From Pontiellaceae bacterium (GTDB lineage Bacteria > Verrucomicrobiota > Kiritimatiellia > Kiritimatiellales > Pontiellaceae), in contig JAFGWS010000029.1 of NCBI GenBank assembly GCA_016937035.1, positions 1-16,866 on the forward strand: a stretch of DNA of 16,866 bases, read 5' to 3'. Every line of letters begins with the position of its first letter. The first letter of the stretch is position 1. This document shows positions 1-6,898 of the stretch, piece by piece. Made by a program: the position numbers and the translations under genes. A model generated the notes under the pieces. That model searched no databases. It saw nothing but the letters and a program-made list of their open reading frames with translations, and had not been told where the DNA came from.

Positions 1-2
1 CG

Positions 3-1571
3 GGAAACACCGATCAGATCCAGGCTTATGTGACAGATGAAAAGATGGCCGTTGAAGATCGGTTGCAGGTGTACACGTGGCTATCCCGGAGGTTTTCCGG
101 CCGGTTGCCGATGCTGCGCCAACTCGAATTCAACCAGGCCATGATCAAACTGTATGATGGCGTCGACAATGTCCGGTTTCCCCTGCAAATGTATCGCATA
201 CTGCTGCAGCAGGTCATCTCCTTGGAAGCCGGCGAAGAGCGCGATGCCTGGGTAGACCGGTTGTTGGGATTGTGGAAAGACAAAAAGGTCGAGGGCGCCC
301 CATCTGATGGCTACACCCTTTCAATACTATTGGAGGTTGCCGCAACGGCGGGTCGGTTGGACGAGGTGCGGGTTTACATGGAAAACCAGAATATACAGAT
401 AGAGCCCAGGGTCTATGTCTTTGCGTTGCGGCAGGGATGGTATGACTGGGTTGCCGAGCGGTTGCCCAATAATATCCACTACTATGAGACAGATCTCAGC
501 TATCCGGACATGTGGATTCCGACAGGTGCCGTCGAACATTTCGAAGCCATGCTGGAATCGATCAAGAGCGATGAAACAAGGGCTGTCGTTCGACTGTTCC
601 TTTCCGCGTTGCCGGTCAAGGGCGACGATGGAAACGCTGCTGTCGATAAAGCGCGGATTGAAGAGGCCTTCGCATTGGCCGATGAGGTACTGGAAGATTA
701 TCTGCTCATCCGATGGGTCGTCGGACAATATGGTTATTTGCGTCCAGCATGCAACCTGCCTAAGTTTAAGCAGAGCATCCTGAAAAGGGGGGATATGTAC
801 CTCATTCAGCAAATCTTTGGGAATGGAACCTTTAGCGAAGGCGACTTCGGGTTGTTGGTCTCGGCGGTCGCGGAAATGGATTCTCCAGACATGCGTCGCT
901 GGTTTTTCGATCAGTACAGCATTTCGATGTTCAACGGGATGATTCAGCAACGTCTGGGACAAGATGCAATGACGCGTACATCCGATCCGTTTCTTGAAAC
1001 GCAGAAGGAATGTATCAAGTTGATTGCGGCGACGGAATCGGACATTCCCGTTGCTTTCAGTGCGCGATGGCTGGGGCAGGTTCATCCGGATAATAATGAA
1101 AAACTTGCCACTTGGCTGGACGGGTTTGAAGACGACTCGCAAAACGTGGAATGGATACGATGCCTGCTGAAACCCAGCGGTGGGAACGAAGAGCGGATCA
1201 AGGCATATCTCTTCGACTCCAAAATTGACGCCGTCGAACGCGCTGTGGTTCTTGGATGGCTCCAGTCCAAATTTGCGGAATCGTTTGCGCCGTTCCAGGA
1301 TCCCGGTTTCAACCTTCGGATTCTGGATTTTTATGAAGGATCCTCTTCTTTACGCATCCCGCAACAGACCCTTCTTAACATGGCTGCCTTGGTAGAAAAA
1401 ATCGAAGATGAAAATGAAAGGAATGCCTCAGCAGAGCGGATTGACGATGAAGCATTGAAGGAACTCGAGGAGTTGAAGGCGCGGCTTGAGCGGGTGAATG
1501 ATGCGACCAGAATAAACAATGAGCCACAGGTTCAGGGTATTGTGCGGCAGATGCCAATACCAGCTTTTTGA
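3..1571 (+). CDS. Hypothetical protein, 5' end cut by the window edge
   Basis: The reading frame is open from base 3 to the TGA at 1569-1571. A GTG at 30-32 could be called as a start, but the frame continues upstream without a stop (visible residues G-N-T-D-Q-I-Q-A-Y) and no convincing ribosome binding site precedes the GTG. I therefore read it as the 3' part of a longer gene. At least 522 residues are visible. They are mostly predicted alpha-helical, with a stretch around residues 100-140 that resembles helical-hairpin repeats (TPR/PPR-like in feel, without a clear consensus). The acidic/basic C-terminal segment (E-E-L-K-A-R-L-E-R-V) looks coiled-coil, and the tail is Pro-rich. No signal peptide, membrane helix or catalytic motif is visible in this part. 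The stop lies 32 bases before the next gene, so it probably belongs to the downstream MoxR/VWA operon. I do not recognise the family. Confidence 0.75.
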   Translation, partial: GNTDQIQAYVTDEKMAVEDRLQVYTWLSRRFSGRLPMLRQLEFNQAMIKLYDGVDNVRFPLQMYRILLQQVISLEAGEERDAWVDRLLGLWKDKKVEGAPSDGYTLSILLEVAATAGRLDEVRVYMENQNIQIEPRVYVFALRQGWYDWVAERLPNNIHYYETDLSYPDMWIPTGAVEHFEAMLESIKSDETRAVVRLFLSALPVKGDDGNAAVDKARIEEAFALADEVLEDYLLIRWVVGQYGYLRPACNLPKFKQSILKRGDMYLIQQIFGNGTFSEGDFGLLVSAVAEMDSPDMRRWFFDQYSISMFNGMIQQRLGQDAMTRTSDPFLETQKECIKLIAATESDIPVAFSARWLGQVHPDNNEKLATWLDGFEDDSQNVEWIRCLLKPSGGNEERIKAYLFDSKIDAVERAVVLGWLQSKFAESFAPFQDPGFNLRILDFYEGSSSLRIPQQTLLNMAALVEKIEDENERNASAERIDDEALKELEELKARLERVNDATRINNEPQVQGIVRQMPIPAF

Positions 1572-1603
1572 CACGATGTCGGGATGCGGAGTTTAAGGAT
1601 TAA

Positions 1604-3256
1604 ATGGAAACGAGAAGACGGATAACGGCGTTTGCCCGGAATGGCCATGAGCAGCTCAACCGCGCCGAGAAGGTGCGGGCGGTTTTGTGGTCGGCCATGG
1701 CGTTTGGCATGATTGCGCTGTTGGCGGAGCTGGTATTCGTGCTGCGCGGATATCGCGTACTTGTGCCGGTTCTTCTGTTTCCCTTGCTTGTTTCCATTGC
1801 CGTGGCGGTCGGGTGCTATGTCCGCTTCCGCTATTCCTACCGTCGGGCCGTCGGGCACATGGATCGGTTTTTCAACCTGAAGGATGGGTTGGTGACGGCC
1901 GACGAGCATATCCGGGAAGACCGCAGAGGGGAAATCCATGAACTCCAGTTGCAGCATACGGAGCGCATGATCGAGCCGCTCGATCCGATCCAGATCAAGC
2001 CCCGTTTCCCCTGCCGGTTGCTGGCGATTTCCCTTGGACTGTTCATGGCCACGTTCGGACTGTTGTTCGTGGACGATTCCGAAGCGGTCAAGGAGCAGCA
2101 GATCGAGGAAGAGACCGTGCTCGCGCTTTCCGATCGGGTGGCGGAGGAACTGGAGCAGGTTTTGGAAGAGATGGCGGAACAGGAGATTCCCGAACTCCGG
2201 GAATTGGTGGAAGATCCATCCCTGCGGCAGTTGATCGAGGATTTCCAGGGAGGGAACGACCGCAAGGCCGCCATGCGCAAATTGTCGGAGATCGATCGGC
2301 GTCTGGCGCGTATGCAGAAGGAATTGGATACGCGGGCCGATGAAAACTATTTGATGGAGCTGGCGGAGCAGTTGCGGCAGAGCAGGGAGACGGCGGCGCT
2401 GGGCAATGCGCTCGCCAAGCGGGACTATCGCGAGGCGGCGGAGATGCTTGAAGGCATGCAGTTGAATGAGCAGTCGGGTGCCGAACAGCGCGCGGCGCTG
2501 GAAAAGATGGCGGCCCAGATTGGCGAGACCGAGAAGAACATGTCGCAAAACGAGAGCGCGAGCCGTCGCAATGCCCAGGAGATGGCGCAACAGATCCAGA
2601 AAATGGCCCAGCAGCAGCAGCAAGCTTCCGGGAAAGGCGAGCAGCGTTCGGAACAATCGGGGGAGGAGTCGGGAAGCGAGGGGCAGCCATCGGAACAACA
2701 AGGGCAGAAATCCAGCCAAAACCGCAATGGCGTCAATGAATCGATGCAGCGCAGCGGTAATTCCATGCGGCAGGTCGCGGCCCGCCGGGAGGCCCGATCC
2801 GCATTGAATCAACTTTCACAGGCGGTCCGCCAGGGCCAGAACCAGATGAGCGGCCAAGGCCAACAACCCGGGGAAGGACAAGGTCAAGGCCAGGGGCAAC
2901 AACCCGGCGAAGGACAGGGGCAGGGACAGCAGTCCGGTGAACAACCCGGTGGACAACCCGGCGGCAACGCGGCCGGCGAAGGGGTTGATCGTTCCCGTCG
3001 TCCGCCCGGGGAATCGAGTCCCTCCGATGGAACCTTGGAGCATCTTTCCGGGCAATTGGGCGAAGGGGAATCGGAAAAGATGGTCGAGGATGCGGCTTCC
3101 GGGACGGGGGTCGCTTTGGGATTGGGCAGCGGTCGGGGCGACGTAGGCTACGAGCAAAAGCTCGAGGATTTTGTGCGGCGCGAGGATGTCCCCGAAGAGA
3201 TGAAGCATGGCGTGAGGAGCTATTTCCAGCAGATTCATGAATTGGAGACGGAGTAG
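1604..3256 (+). CDS. Membrane-anchored coiled-coil protein with Gln/Gly-rich tail (DUF4175-like)
   Basis: This is a 550-residue protein with three hydrophobic helices, at about residues 27-47, 52-72 and 138-156. A long charged coiled-coil region follows (about 160-330, rich in Glu, Gln, Arg and Leu). Next is a low-complexity Gln/Ser/Gly region (about 330-480) with GQGQQPGEGQ-type repeats, and finally a folded-looking C-terminus (about 510-550) ending in a helix around S-Y-F-Q-Q-I-H-E-L. No enzymatic motif is visible. Large membrane proteins with two or three N-terminal helices and a Gln/Gly-rich region, some assigned to DUF4175, occur beside MoxR/DUF58/VWA genes in several phyla. I base the label on layout, not on a confirmed match. 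The AAGGA at 1595-1599 is a weak ribosome site for the ATG. The spacing of 38 bases to the MoxR ATG fits one operon. It is plausibly the scaffold or cargo-binding subunit of the complex. Confidence 0.85.
   Translation: METRRRITAFARNGHEQLNRAEKVRAVLWSAMAFGMIALLAELVFVLRGYRVLVPVLLFPLLVSIAVAVGCYVRFRYSYRRAVGHMDRFFNLKDGLVTADEHIREDRRGEIHELQLQHTERMIEPLDPIQIKPRFPCRLLAISLGLFMATFGLLFVDDSEAVKEQQIEEETVLALSDRVAEELEQVLEEMAEQEIPELRELVEDPSLRQLIEDFQGGNDRKAAMRKLSEIDRRLARMQKELDTRADENYLMELAEQLRQSRETAALGNALAKRDYREAAEMLEGMQLNEQSGAEQRAALEKMAAQIGETEKNMSQNESASRRNAQEMAQQIQKMAQQQQQASGKGEQRSEQSGEESGSEGQPSEQQGQKSSQNRNGVNESMQRSGNSMRQVAARREARSALNQLSQAVRQGQNQMSGQGQQPGEGQGQGQGQQPGEGQGQGQQSGEQPGGQPGGNAAGEGVDRSRRPPGESSPSDGTLEHLSGQLGEGESEKMVEDAASGTGVALGLGSGRGDVGYEQKLEDFVRREDVPEEMKHGVRSYFQQIHELETE
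2851..2967 (+). repeat. In-gene low-complexity repeat encoding GQGQQPGEG units
   Basis: About 117 bases of imperfect tandem repeats built on units such as CAACAACCCGGNGAAGGACA and GGNCAAGGNCAG. They encode Gly, Gln, Pro and Glu only (for example GQGQQPGEGQGQGQGQ). Synonymous third-position differences between units show that selection acts on the amino-acid composition rather than on a recent perfect DNA duplication. Length polymorphism by slippage would be expected here. Confidence 0.85.
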
Positions 3257-3283
3257 GAATTTACAGCAGCAATTTATAACGCA

Positions 3284-3289
3284 AAGGAG
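3284..3289 (+). promoter_or_regulatory. Ribosome binding site deciding the MoxR start
   Basis: AAGGAG lies five bases before the ATG at 3295. The in-frame GTG at 3289 overlaps the last base of this site and cannot be served by it, so the ATG is the start. Confidence 0.8.
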
Positions 3290-3294
3290 TGGGT

Positions 3295-4272
3295 ATGGAG
3301 CAACGCAAGGATGTCGAAGAGCGGATCGAGCGTTTTGCGCAACGGTTCACGTTGATGCAGGAGGAGATTGGCCGGTTTATCGTGGGGCAACGGGAGATCG
3401 TCGAGCGGGTGCTGACCGCGGTCATTGCCGGAGGGCACGTGCTGCTGGAAGGGGTTCCGGGACTGGGTAAAACCGCCCTCGTGCATACGCTCTCCCAGGT
3501 GATGGACCTCGACTTCAAGCGCATCCAGTTTACGCCGGACCTGTTGCCCGCCGACATTCTCGGCACCAACATCATGGTTGATCGCGAAGGCAGCAAGGTG
3601 TTCGAATTCCAACGGGGGCCCATCTTTACCCATATCCTGCTGGCCGACGAAATCAACCGCGCCACGCCCAAGACGCAGTCGGCGTTGCTGGAGACGATGC
3701 AGGAAAAAACCGTCACCGTGGGCGGCACGTGCCATCGGATGGCGCGGCCCTATTTCGTGTTGGCGACCCAAAACCCGATTGAAATGGATGGAACCTATCC
3801 GCTGCCCGAAGCGCAGCTCGACCGGTTTTTCTTCAAGCTTTCCGTAGGCCTTCCGAACCACGAGGAAATGGGCATGATTCTCGAGCGGACGACCGGGATC
3901 GAGCGTCCAGAAATACACAAGGTCATTTCGGGTGGGGAAATTTTGGAGATGGAGCGTACCGCCGCCGAGGTTCCGGTTGCCCAGGAGGTGCGCGACTATC
4001 TCGTCCGCATGGTGCTCTCCACCCATCCGAACAACGAGCACGCTCCGCACGATGTGGCCCGCTATGTCCGCTACGGGGCGTCGCCGCGCGCCGCCCAGAC
4101 GCTGCTGGCCGCCGCCCGCATCCGGGCGCTGACGCAAGGGCGCTACCATGTCGCCTGCGAAGATGTGAACGAGGTCGCGGTGCCCGCACTGTGCCATCGG
4201 GTCCTGTTGAATTTCGAGGGCGAGGCCGAGGGTATTTCCACATCCGACATCATTCGGGGATTGGCCGACTGA
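3295..4272 (+). CDS. MoxR-family AAA+ ATPase
   Basis: This 325-residue protein has the normal length of MoxR ATPases. Visible motifs are Walker A GVPGLGKT (residues 53-60), Walker B ILLADE (114-119) followed by INRATPKTQSALLE, and sensor 1 ATQNPIE (about 157-163). The second-half LPEAQLDRF segment is also typical. Proteins of this family are cytoplasmic hexameric ATPases that act as chaperones with VWA-domain partners, for instance in metal-cofactor insertion (the MoxR of methanol dehydrogenase maturation) or stress tolerance (the Bat operon). Both VWA partners and a DUF58 protein follow directly, so it is the likely motor of this operon's complex. Its TGA shares one base with the ATG of the next gene (TGATG at 4270-4274), indicating translational coupling. 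The family assignment is secure, but the substrate is unknown. Confidence 0.97.
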   Translation: MEQRKDVEERIERFAQRFTLMQEEIGRFIVGQREIVERVLTAVIAGGHVLLEGVPGLGKTALVHTLSQVMDLDFKRIQFTPDLLPADILGTNIMVDREGSKVFEFQRGPIFTHILLADEINRATPKTQSALLETMQEKTVTVGGTCHRMARPYFVLATQNPIEMDGTYPLPEAQLDRFFFKLSVGLPNHEEMGMILERTTGIERPEIHKVISGGEILEMERTAAEVPVAQEVRDYLVRMVLSTHPNNEHAPHDVARYVRYGASPRAAQTLLAAARIRALTQGRYHVACEDVNEVAVPALCHRVLLNFEGEAEGISTSDIIRGLAD

Positions 4273-5135
4273 TGCTTACCGATCCGGAGTTCCTCAAGCG
4301 GCTGGAAACCCTCTTTCTTTTGACCCGCAAGGTGTTGGGCGGCTCCATGCGCGCCGACCGACGCAGCCTGCGCAAGGGAAGTGGAATCAATTTTGCCGAC
4401 TATGCCGAATACCATCCCGGCGACGACTATCGCCATGTGGATTGGAACATCTATGGTCGGCTCGAAGCGCTGGTGGTCAAGCTCTACGAGCTGGAGGAGG
4501 ATGTGACCGTCCATTTCCTGCTCGATTGCAGCCGGTCGATGGAGACCAAGTTTCTTTTCGCGCGGCAGATCGTGGCGGCGTTGGCCTATATCGCGCTCTC
4601 CTGCCATGACAAGATCTGCATCCACTCCGTGTCGGATCAACTGGTTCCGATTTTGCGTCCCGCGCATGGACGCGGCAAGGTTTTCCCGATGCTGCGGACG
4701 CTGGAGGAGACTCCGCTCGTCGGCGTGGATACGGATTTGAAGGGATGCGCGAAGACCTTCCAGCAACAGGTCAAGCGCGCGGGGGTTTGCGTGGTCGTGT
4801 CCGACTTCCTCGTGCCCGGCGGCTATGCCGAAGCCATCAAGCTGCTGCAATGGGGGCGGCACGATGTCTTTTGCATCCAGACGCTGGACCGCGCCGAGAC
4901 CGGATGCGATTGGAAGGGCGATGTCGAGTTGGAGTGCATGGAGAGCGGTGCGCGGCGCAAGGTCACCATAACCTCAGCGGAAGTTGCCCGCTTTACGGCG
5001 GCCATGAAGGAATGGAACGACGGATTGAAATCGGAGTGTGCGCGGCGGGGCGTTGGCTTTGTGCAGGCGTATTCCGAGGTGCCGTTTGACCGCGTCGTCG
5101 AAATCATCCTGCGGAAAGGGGGGCTAGTGGCATGA
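4272..5135 (+). CDS. DUF58 domain-containing protein (MoxR partner)
   Basis: The product has 287 residues from the ATG at 4272. The frame is open further upstream, to 4191, but that part lies inside the MoxR gene. The one-base TGATG overlap, the DPEFLKRLE-type N-terminus and the usual length support the 4272 start. The DUF58 signature YHPGDDYRHVDW sits at residues 47-58, and a VWA-like metal-site motif DCSRS at 85-89 follows V-H-F-L-L. DUF58 proteins are almost always encoded right after MoxR and are thought to work with it; the biochemical role is poorly defined. No membrane helix is obvious, so this one is probably cytoplasmic or peripheral. Its stop overlaps the next start by four bases (ATGA at 5132-5135). 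Confidence 0.95.
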   Translation: MLTDPEFLKRLETLFLLTRKVLGGSMRADRRSLRKGSGINFADYAEYHPGDDYRHVDWNIYGRLEALVVKLYELEEDVTVHFLLDCSRSMETKFLFARQIVAALAYIALSCHDKICIHSVSDQLVPILRPAHGRGKVFPMLRTLEETPLVGVDTDLKGCAKTFQQQVKRAGVCVVVSDFLVPGGYAEAIKLLQWGRHDVFCIQTLDRAETGCDWKGDVELECMESGARRKVTITSAEVARFTAAMKEWNDGLKSECARRGVGFVQAYSEVPFDRVVEIILRKGGLVA

Positions 5136-6898
5136 GTTTCTTGGTTCCCCAGTTCCTATGGGCGCTTGCGGCGCTGGTTCCGCTGACGCTGGTTTATCTG
5201 ATCAAGGTGCATCCCTTGCGGCGCCGGACCAGTGCCTGGTTCCTGTGGGAAGGGATTTTCCAGGAACGCCGCGCCGCTTCGCTGCTGCAAAAACTGCGCG
5301 ACTGGTTGAGTCTGCTCCTGATGGTGCTGGCCTTTATCTGCCTGGTGCTGGCGTTGTCGCAACCCATCCTGCATGACGAGGCTTCGGCTGAACGGTTGGT
5401 GCTGATCGTCGACAACAGCCTGAGCATGAATGCGGACGGGCGTTTTGCCGAGGCGCGGCGTGCGGCGCAGGGCATTGTCCGCTCGCTTCCGGCGGGTGGG
5501 CGCGCGGCGGTCTTTGCGCTCAATACGGAGCTGGTTTCCGCAACGGGGTTCACGGAAAGCCGACGGGAATTGTTGCGCGGGCTCGACGCCATCGAACCGT
5601 GCGACGCGCCGCTCAAGACCAGCGCCCTCAGCCATTTTTTCCGGGACCAGGCCTCTGATCGCCAGCAGCGGGTCCTCCTCTTTTCCGACGGTTGTTTTAC
5701 GGGCGTCGAGCGACTGCCGGAGGGGATCGAGCTGGTGCAGGTGGGCGGGCCCGAGGAAAATATCGGGATCGTTGCTTTCGATGTGCGCCGTATTCCTGGA
5801 CCGAATCGCCCGTTGGGCGTCTTCTTCCGGCTCTTTTCCGGATATGATCGCGAGGTTGAAGTCGATGCGCTGCTTTCGTTCGGAACGGAGGACGATATCC
5901 GGCGGGTGGTTCCCGTAACCTTGGAACCGGGATTGAACGATCCGGTCATCCTGGAACTTCCCGACGCCGAGGCGGGCCACTGGATGCTTGCGCTGGAGCA
6001 TGGCGATGCGCTTCCGAACGATAATTTCGCCTATGCCGTCGTGCCGGAGGACGATCCCGTGCGCGTGGCGGTGCGCGCCCCGGAGACCCATGTGTTCTGG
6101 CAATTGTGCGTCGAGGCGTTTGGTGATGGCGTGAACGGGCTCGAAATGGTTTCGGAAGATGCGGAGCTTGAACTGTGCCGCGGGGAAATTGCGACAACGA
6201 CAGCACCCCGGTTGGCCCTGTTTGCTCCGGCTGGCGAATCGCCATTCTGGAACCGGGTTGACGGCGAGGAGATGGAATCCGCTGTTCATGTTGTGATTCC
6301 GTCGCATCCCCTCGTTCGCTACGCAAACCTTGATGGCATCGTATTGGGGGGTGTCCGGCAGATCGATCTTCCGGATCAGGCCGTTGTCGTTGCGGAGACC
6401 GATGAAGGAATTCCGCTGATCTACAAAACCTCGCAGGGCGACTCGTCGGCCTATGTGTTCAACTTTGATCCGGCACAAAACCAGTTTTTCCTGAACCCGT
6501 TGTTTCCGGTTCTGGTCTGGTCGGCCGCGTCGGAGTTGATGTCGCTGGAAGAAGCTCCCGCCTCGTCGTTGCCGGCCGGAGCGATGGCGGTCTTGCCGGA
6601 GGAATTTGCAGAAGGGGTGGTCGTCGATCCAGACGGTGTGCGCGAGGAATATGCCGAAGGGCGATTTGGTCCTCTGGCCCGGGCCGGATTCTACGAAGTG
6701 GTCTCCGGAGACGATGCCATGGTGCTCGCCTGTAGTGGTTCTTCTGTCGAGGAATCCAGCCTGGCATCCCCGGTGCAGACCGGAGAGGAACGTAAAACCC
6801 TGGCGGCAGGATTCCCCCTGTCGGATTGGTTCATGGCTGCGGGATTGCTCCTGATGGTGCTGGAATGCCTGCTCTACCATCGCAGAAAGGTCGGATGA
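5132..6898 (+). CDS. BatA-like membrane protein with VWA domain
   Basis: A 588-residue protein with the BatA N-terminal layout: one hydrophobic helix at about residues 8-24, the conserved basic loop H-P-L-R-R-R-T (27-33), and a second helix at about 58-78. A VWA domain opens with LVLIVDNSLSM (89-99), which keeps the D-x-S-x-S metal-site motif. A long beta-rich middle region without recognisable catalytic residues follows, then a C-terminal helix at about 562-580 with a basic tail (Y-H-R-R-K). It is therefore an inner-membrane protein with the VWA domain next to the membrane. The purine-rich GGAAAGGGGGG just upstream is a strong ribosome site. The gene overlaps both neighbours by a few bases. 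It is longer than classical BatA (about 330 residues) because of the extra middle region, which is typical of the version found in PVC-type operons. Confidence 0.92.
   Translation: MSFLVPQFLWALAALVPLTLVYLIKVHPLRRRTSAWFLWEGIFQERRAASLLQKLRDWLSLLLMVLAFICLVLALSQPILHDEASAERLVLIVDNSLSMNADGRFAEARRAAQGIVRSLPAGGRAAVFALNTELVSATGFTESRRELLRGLDAIEPCDAPLKTSALSHFFRDQASDRQQRVLLFSDGCFTGVERLPEGIELVQVGGPEENIGIVAFDVRRIPGPNRPLGVFFRLFSGYDREVEVDALLSFGTEDDIRRVVPVTLEPGLNDPVILELPDAEAGHWMLALEHGDALPNDNFAYAVVPEDDPVRVAVRAPETHVFWQLCVEAFGDGVNGLEMVSEDAELELCRGEIATTTAPRLALFAPAGESPFWNRVDGEEMESAVHVVIPSHPLVRYANLDGIVLGGVRQIDLPDQAVVVAETDEGIPLIYKTSQGDSSAYVFNFDPAQNQFFLNPLFPVLVWSAASELMSLEEAPASSLPAGAMAVLPEEFAEGVVVDPDGVREEYAEGRFGPLARAGFYEVVSGDDAMVLACSGSSVEESSLASPVQTGEERKTLAAGFPLSDWFMAAGLLLMVLECLLYHRRKVG

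Noticed and set aside
1532..2812. Long open frame on the minus strand (426 residues)
   Set aside because: It lies opposite the coiled-coil membrane gene. Its product is Leu/Arg/His-rich with no family signature, as expected from reading a GC-rich Gln/Glu-rich gene backwards.
2851..2967. Possible CRISPR-like or satellite array
   Set aside because: The units are short, imperfect and in frame, and have no unique spacers. They encode the Gln/Gly-rich arm.
5156..6880. Minus-strand open frame of 574 residues opposite the BatA-like gene
   Set aside because: The plus-strand gene has clear membrane helices, a VWA motif and overlapping operon junctions. The reverse product is Arg/Gln/His-rich without any recognisable motif.
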